From DASSSQ01 sp963839285 (GTDB lineage: Bacteria; Actinomycetota; Thermoleophilia; Gaiellales; Gaiellaceae), in the NCBI GenBank assembly GCA_963839285.1, contig CAWIUN010000015.1, positions 1 to 52,913 on the forward strand: a stretch of 52,913 bases of DNA. The letters run 5' to 3'. Below the pieces are notes generated by a model. It did no database searches. It saw only the letters and a program-made list of their open reading frames with translations, and had not been told where the DNA came from. The position numbers and the translations under genes are program-made. Shown here piece after piece: positions 12,012 to 21,991 of the stretch (position 1 is its first letter; every line of letters starts with the position of its first letter).

Positions 12012-12116
12012 GCTGACGTCGCCTCCTCGACCGGGGCCGGGCCGGCCGGCGGCCGGCAGGCGAATCTAGCAGCAGGACCGGACCGGACCGGGCGGCGCGG
12101 CGCCGGAGCGCGGCCC

Positions 12117-13349
12117 CTGGTCGCGATCCTGCCGTGGGGCGACGTCTTCGAGGACTGGCTCGACCGGCTCGGAATCTCGCCCGAGATCTTCGCGGCCGAG
12201 TTCACCGGCAGCTGGATGTTCGGGTACGTGGAGGCGCTCTCGCGTGCCGGCGTCGACAGCGTCGTCGTCTGCGTCACCGGGCGCGTGCGGGCGCCGCGCT
12301 CGACGGTGCACCGGCCGACCGGAGCGGAGCTCGTCTTCCTGCCGTCGGCCGGCGCGCACCGGCTCGTCCGCGGGCGCCGGAGCCGGCGGCACCTGGCGCC
12401 CTACCTGGCGACGCCGCCGCTCCGCCTCGCCCGCACGCTCCGCGCGCGCGGCGTCTCGGCGCTGCTCTGCCAGGAGTACGAGACGCCGCGCTTCGACCTC
12501 GCGGTCGTGCTCGGGCGGCTGCTCGGCGTCCCCGTCTTCGCCAGCTTCCAGGGCGGCGACTACCAGGTGAGCCGCCTCGAGCGCCTCGTCCGCCCGCTGA
12601 CGATCGGTCGCGCCGAGCGGCTGCTCGTCGCCACGCGCGCCGAAGCCGAGCGGCTCGAGGGCCGCTACGGCCTCGCCGCCGCGCGGCTCGCGCGCGTCTT
12701 CAACCCCGTCGACGTCGACGTCTGGCGGCCCGGCGACCGCGCAGCGGCCCGGGCCGAGCTCGGGCTGGCAGCGGACGCGGGCGTCGTCGCCTGGCACGGG
12801 CAGCTGCAGATCCACCGCAAGGGGCTCGACGTCATCCTCGACGCCTTCGCGCGGCTGCGGGCGGAACGGCCCCGGCGGGAGACGGGCCTGCTGCTCGTCG
12901 GCGCGGGCGAGGACGGGGCACGGCTGCGCGAGGCGATCGCGGCGCGGGGGCTCGAAGGCGTCATCCTGCTCGAAGGCTGGCTGCACGGCCGGGAGGGGCT
13001 CGCGCGCCTGCTCTCGGCGGCCGACGTCTACGCCTTCGCCTCCAGGCACGAGGGCCTCGCGCTCGCGCCCGTCGAGGCGATGGCCTGCGGCCTCCCGCTC
13101 GTCGCGGCCGACGTGTCGGGCGTCCGGGACGTGCTCGAGCACGGGGAGGAGGACGGCGGGATCGTCGTCGCGGCCGAGGACGCGGCCGCGCTCGCGGCCG
13201 CGCTCGGCGGCCTGCTCGACGACGAGGCCCGCCGCCGGGCGCTGGCCGGGCGGGCGCGGCGGCGGGCGGTCGAGGCGTTCGGCCTCGACGCGGTGGGAGC
13301 CGAGCTGCGCTCGATCCTCGTCGACCGCGGTCTCCGCGAAGCCGGGTGA
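12117..13349 (+). CDS. Glycosyltransferase family 4
   Basis: This GT4 enzyme reads PLVAILPWGDVFEDWLDRLG at its start and continues without interruption to RSILVDRGLREAG. The donor half has AWHGQLQIHRKGLDVILDAF and the E-x7-E signature SRHEGLALAPVEAMACGLPLV. No ATG, GTG or TTG lies in frame near the N terminus. CTG 12117 is the first plausible codon, and the real start may be obscured by an indel or an alternative start in the 100 bp before it. The stop overlaps the GTG of the following GT14 gene by four bases. Confidence 0.78.
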   Translation: MVAILPWGDVFEDWLDRLGISPEIFAAEFTGSWMFGYVEALSRAGVDSVVVCVTGRVRAPRSTVHRPTGAELVFLPSAGAHRLVRGRRSRRHLAPYLATPPLRLARTLRARGVSALLCQEYETPRFDLAVVLGRLLGVPVFASFQGGDYQVSRLERLVRPLTIGRAERLLVATRAEAERLEGRYGLAAARLARVFNPVDVDVWRPGDRAAARAELGLAADAGVVAWHGQLQIHRKGLDVILDAFARLRAERPRRETGLLLVGAGEDGARLREAIAARGLEGVILLEGWLHGREGLARLLSAADVYAFASRHEGLALAPVEAMACGLPLVAADVSGVRDVLEHGEEDGGIVVAAEDAAALAAALGGLLDDEARRRALAGRARRRAVEAFGLDAVGAELRSILVDRGLREAG

Positions 13350-14217
13350 GGATCGCCTACGTCATCTCCGCGTACAAGCTGCCCGAGCAGCTCGTGCGGC
13401 TCGTCCGGCGCCTCGACTCGCCGAACGCGACCTTCGCGATCCACGTCGACCGGAAGACCCGTGCCGACGTCCACGCGCGGATGGTCGAGGGCCTGCGCGA
13501 CCGGGGGTCGGTGACCTTCCTCGAACGGCACGCCTGCCACTGGGGCGGCTTCGGGCACGTGCGGGCGACGCTCAAGGGCATCGACCACGCCCTCGCGACG
13601 GACGCGGGCTTCGACTACCTCGTCCTCCTGACCGGGCAGGACTACCCGCTGCGCCGGCCGGAGGCGATCGAGCGGTTCCTCGCGGACGCGGGCGGCCGCT
13701 CGTTCCTGCGCCACCGCCCGCTGCCGTTCGAGCCGTGGGCCGGCCGCGGCGGCCTCGACCGGCTCGAGCGCTGGCACCTGCTCTACCGGCGGCTGCACCT
13801 CTCGCTGCCGCTCCGGCGGCGCCTACCGGGCGGGCTGGCGCCGTTCGGCGGCGCGCCGTACTGGTGTCTCGCCCGGCCCGAGGTCGAGTACGTGCGGGAC
13901 ACGGTCGCGGCGCAGCCGGAGCTCGTGCGCTTCTTCGAGCACGTGTTCGTCCCCGACGAGCTGTTCTTCCAGACGATCCTCGCCAACTCGCCCCGCCGCG
14001 ACCGCCTCGTCGACGAGAGCCTCCACTACGTCGACTGGTCGACGCTGCCGGGGCCGGCGATCCTGACGGGCGCCGACCTGGAGCCGGCGCTCGGTTCGGG
14101 GAAGCTCTTCGCCCGCAAGTTCGACGCGACCGTCGACGCGGGCGTGCTCGACGCGCTCGACGCCCGCCTCGACGCGGCCGCCGGCGCGCAGCGGGCAGAC
14201 GCGGAGCCGGGCGATGA
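13346..14217 (+). CDS. GT14 (core-2/I-branching type) beta-glycosyltransferase, first of a tandem pair
   Basis: This protein belongs to the core-2/I-branching N-acetylglucosaminyltransferase family. Family motifs are RIAYVISAYKLPEQLVRLV, IHVDRKT, HACHWGGFGHVRATLKGI, YLVLLTGQDYPL, PDELFFQTILANSP and GSGKLFARKFD. Bacterial relatives occur in polysaccharide clusters and probably add GlcNAc or xylose from a nucleotide sugar. GTG 13346 overlaps the previous stop. The very end is in a different frame from the body, so an indel near 14190 is likely; a stop at 14215-14217 then overlaps the next ATG. Confidence 0.82.
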
Positions 14218-15067
14218 GGCTCGCCTACGTCCTGCCGGTGCACCGGAAGCCGGAGCAGGTGCTCCGCCTGCTCCGCCGGCTCGAGGACGACGACACCACG
14301 CTCGTCGTGCACGTCGACGCGGCCGCCGACGACGCCGTCGCCGAGGCGCTCGTGCGCGGCACGAAGGACATGCGCGTCCGCTTCCTGCCCCGCCGGCCCT
14401 GCCGCTGGGGCGGGTTCGGCCTCGTCGACGTCTCGCTCGCCGCCTTCGAGCTCCTGCTCTCGAGCGGCGACCCGTTCGACTACGCGCTCTACGTCACCGG
14501 CCAGGACTACCCGCTCGTCTCGAACGCCGACCTCCGCGCGCGGCTCGCCGGCGTCCGGCGGCGCCTCCTTCATCGGCGCGGCGCCGCTGCCGGCGCCGTT
14601 CTGGCCCGGCGGCGGCCTCGACCGGATCGAGCGCTGGCACCACGTCGGACGCCGCGCCCTCCACCTGCGGCTCCCCTGGCGCAGACGCGTCCCGGACGGG
14701 CTCGTCCCCTACGGCGGCGGCGCCTACTGGGCGCTGGCGCGGCCGCTCGTCGAGCACGTGCACGAGGTCGCGGAGAGCACGCCCGCACGTCCGCCGCTTC
14801 TTCGAGCACACGCTCCACCCCGACGAGCTCTTCTTCCAGACGCTCGCGCTCAACTCGCCGCACGCGGGCTCGGTGGTGGACGGGCACCTGCACTACATCT
14901 CATGGGACGCCGTGCCGGGGCCGAAGATCCTGGGAATGGAGGATCTCGACGCCATGCTCGCCTCCGGGAAGGCCTTCGCCCGCAAGTTCGACGTCGACGT
15001 CGACGCCGCGGTGCTCGACCGGCTCGACCGGCACGCTCTGGAGGAGCACGATGTCGTCCCGCGCTGA
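14214..15067 (+). CDS. GT14 (core-2/I-branching type) beta-glycosyltransferase, second of a tandem pair (two frameshifts)
   Basis: This is a second GT14 enzyme, collinear with the preceding one: MRLAYVLPVHRKPEQVLRLL, PCRWGGFGLVDVSLAAFEL, YVTGQDYPLVSN, GGGAYWALARP, HPDELFFQTLALNSPH and ASGKAFARKFD. Inserted bases near 14562 and 14785 put the protein into three frames in order. The pair is probably an old tandem duplication followed by divergence in acceptor or linkage; that is inference. ATG 14214 overlaps the previous stop (ATGA), and the end overlaps the ABC permease start. Confidence 0.8.
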
Positions 15068-15898
15068 ACCCACCGGGCCCGGCCTGGGTCGAGAACGCGC
15101 CGCCGCGGAAGGGCCTGCCGCCGCTCGAGCCGCGCGAGCTCTGGGCCCACCGCGAGCTGGCCCTGATCCTGGCGCTGAAGGACCTGAAGGTGCGCTACAA
15201 GCAGACGTTCTTCGGCGTCGCCTGGGCCCTGCTGCAGCCGCTCGTCGGCGTCCTGATCTTCAGCGTCTTCTTCGGCCGGCTCGCCGGGCTGCCGACGGAC
15301 GGGATCCCCTACCCGCTCTTCTCGTACGTCGGCCTGACGATCTGGCTCTACGTCTCGGCCGCCGTCTCGACCGCCGCGCAGAGCCTCGTCGACAACCGCG
15401 ACCTGGTCACGAAGGTCTACTTCCCGCGCCTGCTCGCGCCGCTCGCCGCGCTCGTGCCGGGCCTCGTCGACTACGGGATCGCGCTCGCGATCGTCGCCGT
15501 CTTCCTCGGCGTCTACGGCGTCGTCCCCGGCCCGGCGCTGGCGCTGCTGCCGGCCTGGGTCCTGCTCGCGGCGCTGCTCGCGCTCGGGGTCGGCCTCCTG
15601 CTCGCGGCCCTCAACGTCAAGTACCGCGACGTCCGCCAGGCGCTCCCCTTCCTGCTCCAGGTCTGGATGTTCGGCAGCCCCGTCGTCTACTCGAGCTCGA
15701 CCGTGCACGGCGCCTGGAGCTACCTGTACGCCGCCAACCCGACGGTGACGGTGATCGACGGCGTCCGCTGGTCGCTCGCCGGCGGCCCGGCGCCGGGGCC
15801 TCGAGAGCCTGGTCTCGGTCGCCGTCGTCGCGGTGCTGCTCGCGGTCGGGTTCGTCTACTTCAGGCGCGTCGAGCGCTACTTCGCGGACGTGATCTAG
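15051..15898 (+). CDS. ABC-2 type polysaccharide/polyol-phosphate export permease, Wzm-like (two frameshifts)
   Basis: This is the membrane subunit of an ABC exporter for finished polysaccharide. It has the cytoplasmic start LILALKDLKVRYKQTFFGVAW typical of Wzm/TagG, followed by about six hydrophobic segments. The loop DLVTKVYFPRLLAPLAAL is also typical. ATG 15051 follows GGAGGAG, overlaps the end of the previous gene, and reads MSSRAEPTGP before an inserted base near 15082. A second insertion near 15800 leads to the end RRVERYFADVI and stop TAG 15896-15898. The ATPase gene starts on the last base of that stop. Confidence 0.85.
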
Positions 15899-17157
15899 TG
15901 GCCGGGGCCGCGATCCAGGTCGACGGGGTGGGCAAGGTCTACCGGCTCGGCGGCCGCGGCGCCTCCTACCTGACCCTGCGGGAGGCGCTCGCGGGCCGGG
16001 TGCGCGGCCGCGGCAGGCGGGCCACGCCGGAGCTGTGGGCGCTCCGCGACGTCTCCTTCGAGGTCGCCGAGGGCGAGGTGCTCGGCGTCGTCGGCGCCAA
16101 CGGGGCCGGAAAGAGCACGCTGCTGCGAGATCCTCTCGCGGATCACGCAGCCGACCGAGGGCGCCTCGCGCACGCGCGGACGGGTCGGGTCGCTGCTCGA
16201 GGTCGGGACGGGCTTCCACCCGGAGCTGAGCGGCCGCGAGAACGTGTTCCTGAACGGGGCGATCCTCGGCATGAAGCGGCGCGAGATCCGCAGCCGCTTC
16301 GACGAGATCGTCGCCTTCGCCGGGGTCGAGCGCTTCCTCGACACGCCGCTGAAGCGCTACTCGTCGGGCATGTACCTGCGGCTCGCGTTCGCGGTCGCGG
16401 CGCACCTCGAGCCGGAGATCCTCGTCGTCGACGAGGTGCTCGCGGTCGGCGACGCGGCGTTCCGCGAGAAGTGCCTCGGCCGGATGACCGAGCTCGGGCG
16501 CGAGGGGAGGACGGTGCTCTTCGTCAGCCACGACCTCGGCGCGATCACCCGCCTCTGCCCGCGCGCGCTCTGGCTCGAGCGGGGACGGCTGCGCGACTGG
16601 ACGGGGGCTCGACCGAGGTGGTGCAGCAGTACCTCGCCTCGACGGCCGCCACGGCGGCACGGCCACGTTCGAGTCCGGATCCGTCGCGGACGCGCGTGCA
16701 GCTGCTCGCGGCGGCGTCGTCGAGGGCCCTGACGGCGCTGGCGACGCCCCGCCGCGACGAGGCGTTCACGCTGACGGCGCGGTTCGTCGTCCGCGAGCCG
16801 CGGCCCGGCCTCAGCGTGGCCTTCGACCTCTACGACGGGCGCGGCGTCCACCTGCTCGACGAGGACTTGGGGGAGGACACCGGCGGCGAGCTCGGCGCCG
16901 GACCGGGTGCCGCAGGAGTACAGCGCGCGGCTGAGCGTCCCGCCCGTGCTGCCGGCGGGCGACTACCGGCTCGAGGTGTGGATCGGGACGACCGTTCGAG
17001 ACGGTGCTGCGCGAGCGAGGCGCTCTCGTTCCGAGCTCCGCCCGCGCCCGGACGACCTGGCCGAGGCGCTCGGGCGCGCACGCGCGGTGCAGCCGCCCGT
17101 GGCCTGGTCGGTGGAGCCGGTGGGCAGTGCAGCGCCGCGCGGGCGAGGCCCGCGTGA
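15898..17157 (+). CDS. ABC exporter ATPase, Wzt-like, with C-terminal carbohydrate-binding domain (multiple frameshifts)
   Basis: This ATPase powers the Wzm partner. The nucleotide-binding domain has Walker A GANGAGKSTLL, then GSLLEVGTGFHPELSGRENV, the signature YSSGMYLRLAFAVA, Walker B ILVVDEVLAVGD and switch histidine VLFVSHD. The C-terminal part (FTLTARFVVREPRPGLSVAF, then LPAGDYRLEVW) resembles the Wzt domain that recognises the polysaccharide end. Frame changes occur near 16130, 16605, 16905, 17000-17030 and 17130, which is very dense. The GTG start shares one base with the permease TAG, and the end TGA shares one base with the next ATG. The full protein would be about 419 residues. Confidence 0.83.
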   Translation: MAGAAIQVDGVGKVYRLGGRGASYLTLREALAGRVRGRGRRATPELWALRDVSFEVAEGEVLGVVGANGAGKSTLLRDPLADHAADRGRLAHARTGRVAARGRDGLPPGAERPRERVPERGDPRHEAARDPQPLRRDRRLRRGRALPRHAAEALLVGHVPAARVRGRGAPRAGDPRRRRGARGRRRGVPREVPRPDDRARARGEDGALRQPRPRRDHPPLPARALARAGTAARLDGGSTEVVQQYLASTAATAARPRSSPDPSRTRVQLLAAASSRALTALATPRRDEAFTLTARFVVREPRPGLSVAFDLYDGRGVHLLDEDLGEDTGGELGAGPGAAGVQRAAERPARAAGGRLPARGVDRDDRSRRCCASEALSFRAPPAPGRPGRGARARTRGAAARGLVGGAGGQCSAARARPA

Positions 17158-18103
17158 TGGGCGCGCCGGAGGTGACGGTCGTCGATCCCGACCCGCGACC
17201 GCTGGCGGCTGCTCGCCGACTCGCGGCCTCCGTTCGGCGCTCGCCCAGGAGGACGTCGAGCTCGAGGTGGTCGTCGTCGACGACGGGTCGCGAACCGAGC
17301 CGTCCAGGCGTCGAGGGGCTCGACGACGCGCGCGTCCGCCTCGTTCGACACGCCCGCAGCCGCGGCCGCTCCGCGGCGCGCAACAGCGGGATCGAGCCGC
17401 CCGCGGGCGCGGCGATCGCCTTCCTCGACGACGACGACCTCTGGTCGCCGGGCAAGCTCCGCGTCCAGCTCGACGCGCTGCAGCGCGGGCGCGGACTTCG
17501 CCTACGCCGCCGCGGTCGTGCTCGACGACGCACGGGAGGTCGTGGCGCTCCTGCCCGCGCCCCCGGCGGAGAGGCTCGCCGCGGAGCTCCTCGCGCACGA
17601 ACGCCGTGCCCGCCGGCAGCTCCAACGTCGTCTGCACCGCGGCGCTGCTCGACCGGGTCGGCGGCTTCGACGAGCGCCTCGGCTACCTCGAGGACTGGGA
17701 CCTCTGGCTCAGGCTCTCGCGCACCGGCAGCCCGGCCGCCTGCGACGAGCCGCTCGTCGGCTACGTGCGGCACGCGGCCGGGACGCACCTCGGTGCGACG
17801 GCAGGCGATCGCCGAGCTCGAGCACCTGCGCGCCAAGCACGGCGCCCTCGGCTTCCGCCCCGATCCCGGCACGCTTCACGGCCTGGGTCGCAGCCGAGCA
17901 CCGCAAGGCAGGACGCCGGCCCGCGGCGGTCGGCGTCTACGTCCGCGCGGCGGTCTCCTACCGGCGGCCCGTGCACCTCGGCCGGGCGCTGACGACGGCC
18001 CTCGACCGGCGCGGGGCGCGGACTCCGGCAGGCGCTTCGCCGCGACCCGGCCGGGCCGGACGTGCCGGTTCCGCGGCCCGCCTGGCTGGAGCGCTACCGG
18101 TGA
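17157..18103 (+). CDS. GT2 family glycosyltransferase, paralog 1 (many frameshifts)
   Basis: This is an inverting GT-A glycosyltransferase of family 2. When the frames are stitched it reads VTVVIPTRDRWRLL, then LEVVVVDDGS, SAARNSGIE, AFLDDDDLWSPGKL (the DxD metal site) and GGFDERLGYLEDWDLWLRL (the acceptor-loop ED). The C terminus is PAWLERYR. At least six frame changes occur between 17175 and 18040, the first an inserted G before ATC near 17191. The same layout and C-terminal WLERYR recur in the reverse-strand gene at 21982-22963, so these are paralogs. The stop overlaps the next GTG by four bases. Confidence 0.72.
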
Positions 18104-19007
18104 GCGGACGACGTGTGACGCGCAGCGATCGTCGAGGCGACGCGTCGTCGTGCCCGACGCTCGGCCGGGTCGAGCGCCTGCGCGCGTGCCTCGACTCGCT
18201 CGCCGCCTGCGAGCCGCCGCCGGACGAGGTCCTGCTCGTCGCCCAGGCGCGCGCGGACGAGGTCGCGGAGCTGCTCGCCGCCTACCCGCGTCTGCGGGCG
18301 CGCGTCGTCGCCTGCCCGGGCCGGGGCGTCAGCGCCGGCCGCAACACCGGGCTGCGCGCCGCCGCGCACGAGCTCGTCCTCGTCACCGACGACGACTGCA
18401 CGGTCGCGCCGGACTGGGTCGGCGTCGCGCGGCGCCTGATCGAGCCGAGGCGCCGCGACGGGATCGTGACCGGGCGCGTGCTGCCGGTCGGCGACCCGGG
18501 GGCCGTGCCGTCGCGTCAAGGACGACCCGCGCCCGCACGACTTCACGGGCGAGACGCACGGCGGCGCCCTCTTCCCCAACAACATGGCCGTTTCCCGCAC
18601 GGCGGTGCTGGACGCGGGCGGCTTCGACGAGCGGTTCGGCCCGGACGAGGCGGCCGAGGACAACGAGTTCTGCTACCGCTGGCTCCGCCGCGGCGGCGCG
18701 CTCCGCTACCGGCCCGAGCTCGTCGTCTGGCACCACGACTGGCGGACGCCCGAGGCGCTCGAGCGACCTCTACGTCGCCTACGCGCGGGGGCAGGGCTTC
18801 TTCTACGCCAAGTACCTGCGGCGCGGCGACCCGACGATGCTGCGCTTCCTCCTCCGCGACCTCCGCTGGGCGGCGCGCGGGCTCCTCGCCGGCGCGTCCT
18901 GCGGCGCCGCGCCGTCGTGGACCGATCCGCGGCGCGGGATCCCGCGCGGCCTGCCGGTCGGGCTCTGGCGCGGCTGGCGCGCCTACTCGCCGAGGCGGGA
19001 GCCGTGA
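18100..19007 (+). CDS. GT2 family glycosyltransferase (several frameshifts)
   Basis: This GT2 enzyme is of a different subtype from its neighbours. It has VVVPTLGRVERLRACLDSL, PGRGVSAGRNTGLRAA, LVTDDDCTVAPDW for the DxD region, and HGGALFPNNMAVSRTAVLD followed by EAAEDNEFCYRWLRRGG. The C-terminal YVAYARGQGFFYAKYLRRGD is common in related enzymes. GTG 18100 sits in the previous stop. The first 20 or so codons are scrambled by indels near 18120-18160, and single inserted bases occur near 18512 and 18765. The end is clean and overlaps the next GTG by four bases. Confidence 0.75.
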
Positions 19008-20000
19008 CCGACGCGCCCGAGGTCACCGTCGTCGTCCCGACGCGGGACCGCTGGCCGCTCCTCTCCGCGCACGCCCTGCCGGGCGCGCTCGCCCAGGAGG
19101 AGGTCGCGCTCGAGGTCGTCGTCGTCGACGACGGGTCGAGCGACGGGACCGCGGAGCGGCTCGCGCAGCTGGACGACCCGCGCGTGCGGGTGATCCGGCT
19201 CGCACACGCGGCTCGGGCCCGTCCGCGGCCCGCAACCGCGGGATCGAGGCCGCGCGCGCGCCGTGGATCGCGCTTCTCGACGACGACGACCTCTGGGCAC
19301 CCGCGCAAGCTGCGCGTCGCAGCTCGACGCGGCGCCGGCGGCGGGTGCCGACTGGGTCTACGCCGCCAGCGTCAACGTCGACCGAGGACGGGCGGGTGCT
19401 CGCGCTGCCGCCGCCGCCGGACCCCGCGAGGGCTGCGTCCGGACGCTCCTGCGCGGCAACGTGCTCTGGGGCGGGCTTCTCGACGGTCGCCGTCCGCGCC
19501 GAGCTGCTCGGCCGGCTCGGCGGCTTCGACGAGAGCCTGCGCTGCTTCGAGGACTGGGACCTCTGGCTGCGGCTTCGCGAGCAGCGGCGCCGGCCGCGGC
19601 CTGCGAGCAGGTACTCGTCGGCGCGCGTCGTCCATCGCGGGCGCGACCCGCTTCGACGGCGCGGGCATGCTCGAGCCAGCACGAGCGCGTGCTCGCGCAG
19701 GCATCGCCCCGTGACCGACGGCGACCGCCGCGGCGTCCTCGAATGGCTCGCCGGCGAGGAGGCGGCGCAGGCTTCGCCTCCGCGCCTCCCGGCTCTACCT
19801 GACGTGCGGCGCTTCGGCACCGCAGCCCCGGCAACCTCCTCGGCGGCCTCGGGGCTGCTCTTCGGCCGCGCGCGGCCTCGCGCGGCGCCGGCCGCCTGCA
19901 GCTCGCGCTGCGCGGCCGCACGCATCTGGAGGTCGGCGCAGCCACGACGCGCGTCCCGCGAGCTCCCGTGGCTGCGCGACGGTGCGAGGGCCGAACATGA
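19004..20000 (+). CDS. GT2 family glycosyltransferase, paralog 2 (at least six frameshifts)
   Basis: This is a GT2 enzyme paralogous to the genes at 17157 and 21982. Conserved pieces in order are EVTVVVPTRDRWPLLSAHAL, LEVVVVDDGSSDGT, SAARNRGIEAARAPWIALLD with DDDDLW, and GGFDESLRCFEDWDLWLRL. Frame changes near 19210, 19300, 19320, 19380, 19480 and 19600-19800 make the downstream half hard to reconstruct. The terminus is probably ARRCEGRT with stop 19998-20000, because that frame gives the same four-base ATGA overlap with the next gene seen across the locus. Confidence 0.65.
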
Positions 20001-21004
20001 GGCGGATCCTCGTCGTCGGCGTCCCGCGGTCGGGGACGAGCTGGGTCGGCCGCGTGCTCGGCTCGACCGAGGGCGCGACCTATCTCGGCGAGCCCGACAA
20101 TCAGGAGCACGCGCCGTACGCGCTCCGGGCGAAGCTCGGGCTGCCGGGCCGCTTCTACACGACGCTCGCGGCCGGACGACCGGCGGCCGAATACGAGCGC
20201 CTCTGGGCGCGCGGCGTTCGGGTTCCCGCAGCTCCGGACGAGCGCGGAGCTCGGGACGGTCGAGCGCCTCAGGCGGCGGACGAGCATGCGGCTGCTGCGG
20301 ACGGCTTCGACGACCGAGACCTGCTCGCTCGCCTTCCAGGGCCCGGCGCTCGCTGCCGCCGGCGCTCCGGCTCGCCGCGCTGCTCGCCGTGCCCGAGCGG
20401 CCGGCGCGCGCCGCCGACGCGCTCGTCGTCAAGTCGGTGCACGCGCAGCTCGCCCTCGAGTGGATCGCCGCGCGCTTCCCCGTCGACGTCCTGATCGTGC
20501 TGCGCCACCCGCTCAACGTGCTCTCGAGCTGGCAGGCAGCTCGGCTGGGTGACGGCGACGGGGCCGACCCGCTCGCGGAGCTCGATCCGTCGGTCGCCGA
20601 GCGGCTCGCCGCGCGCCACGGCGCTCGAGCCGGTCGCGGCGGACGCCTCGTCGCTCGCGCGGACCGCGTGGCTGATCGGGCTCCTGACGCTGCGCCCTCC
20701 AGGACGCGTCGGCGCGGCACCCGGAGTGGGCGAGCGTGTCGCCACGAGCAGCTGTGCGCGGAGCCGCACGAGCGCTTCCGCGCGCTCGCCGAGCGGCTGG
20801 GGCTGCGCTGGACGGAGGCCTCCGACCGGCTCCTCGACGAGCTCGACCGGCCCGGGAGCGGCTACGAGACCACCCGCGTCTCGACCGGCCTCGGCGCGAT
20901 CTGGCGCGAGCGCCTGAGCGAGCAGGCGCAGGAGGAGGCGACGGCCGTCTTCGCCGGCCTCGGGCTCGACGAGTGGTTCCCGGCCGCGCCGCGGTGGAGC
21001 GTGA
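19997..21004 (+). CDS. Sulfotransferase-family protein (several frameshifts)
   Basis: This protein resembles PAPS-dependent sulfotransferases. The 5'-phosphosulfate loop is VGVPRSGTSWVGRVLGS near the N terminus, and the 3'-phosphate-binding region is DVLIVLRHPLNVLSSWQA. The C-terminal part reads HERFRALAERLGLRWTEA and VSTGLGAIWRERLSE. Its place among glycosyltransferases suggests sulfation of a sugar residue; this is inference, since family members also act on other acceptors. Frame changes occur near 20217, 20350, 20630 and 20740. The predicted stop 21002-21004 overlaps GTG 21001 of the next gene. Confidence 0.7.
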
Positions 21005-21991
21005 TCCGCCGCGCGGCGAGGCCGCTGATCCGCGCCGGCGGGGCGCTCGCCGCCGGGCTGGTCGTGACGGTCCTGCGCCTCTCCGGGCGCCGGGTCGGGT
21101 TCGTGCTGCTCTACCACGCCGTCGCCGAGCCGACGGCAGGCCGCGGAGCTCGAGATCCAGCCGCCGCATCCGCCGCGCCTCTTCGCCGCGCAGCTGCGCC
21201 ACGTCGTCCGCTGGTACCGCGCCGGTCGAGGCGGCCGAGCTGCTCGGAGTCGGTCGCCGCGCGCCGCCGCGGCGGTCGGTTTCCCGGTCGCGGTCACCTT
21301 CGACGACGACATTCCCGAGCACCTCTCGGTCGCCCTGCCGCTCTGCGGGAGGCCGGCGTCCCGGCGACCTTCTTCGTCTGCGGCGCCTCGCTCGAGCGCC
21401 CGTTCTCGTTCTGGTGGGAGCGGTTGCAGCGGGCCGTCGACGGCGCCGCGGCAGGCGTGCACGAGCTCGTCGCGCGGCGCGCGCCCGTCCCGCTGCGGGC
21501 AGGACGCGCCGTGCGGGAGCTCGCGGCGGCCATCGAGGAGATGCCGCCCGAGGACCGGGACGCCGTCTCGACCGAGCTGGGCGCGCTCGTCGGCGCCGAT
21601 CCCGAGGACGCGGGCCTCCGCGCCGAGGGCGTCCGCATGCTCGCCGCGGCAGGCATGACGATCGGCTTCCACACCCTCCGCCACGACCCGATGGACGCGC
21701 TCGACGAGGACCGGCTCGCCACGGCGCTCGCCGCCGGCCGCGCGGAGCTCGAAGCCGTCCTGTCGGGCACGCCTCGACACGATCGCCTACCCGCACGGGC
21801 GAACGGACGGCCGCGTCGCCGACGCGGCGCGCGCCGCGGGCTTCCTGCAGCGGCTTCTCCGCTGCCGGGCGTCGCCGTCCCGGCCGGACGCCGACCCGCT
21901 GCTCGTCCCGCGGATCACCCCGTCCTACCGCTCGAACGGGCACTTCGCCGTGCAGCTGCTGCTGCGGCTGCTCTCCTCGCCTCAGCGGTAG
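21001..21991 (+). CDS. NodB-type polysaccharide deacetylase (several frameshifts)
   Basis: This carbohydrate esterase family 4 protein should remove acetyl groups from an N-acetylhexosamine. It has an N-terminal hydrophobic stretch (AGGALAAGLVVTVLRLSG), then VGFVLLYHAVAE. The NodB motif 1 is VAVTFDDDIPEH, GVPATFFVCGASLE follows, and motif 2 is GFHTLRHDPM (H-x3-H). The C-terminal part is DTIAYPHGRTDGRVADAARA, ending at LLRLLSSPQR. Frame changes fall near 21145, 21225, 21350 and 21775. The gene converges on and overlaps the reverse GT2 gene by about ten bases. A GlcNAc-containing polymer is consistent with the two GT14 genes upstream. Confidence 0.75.
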
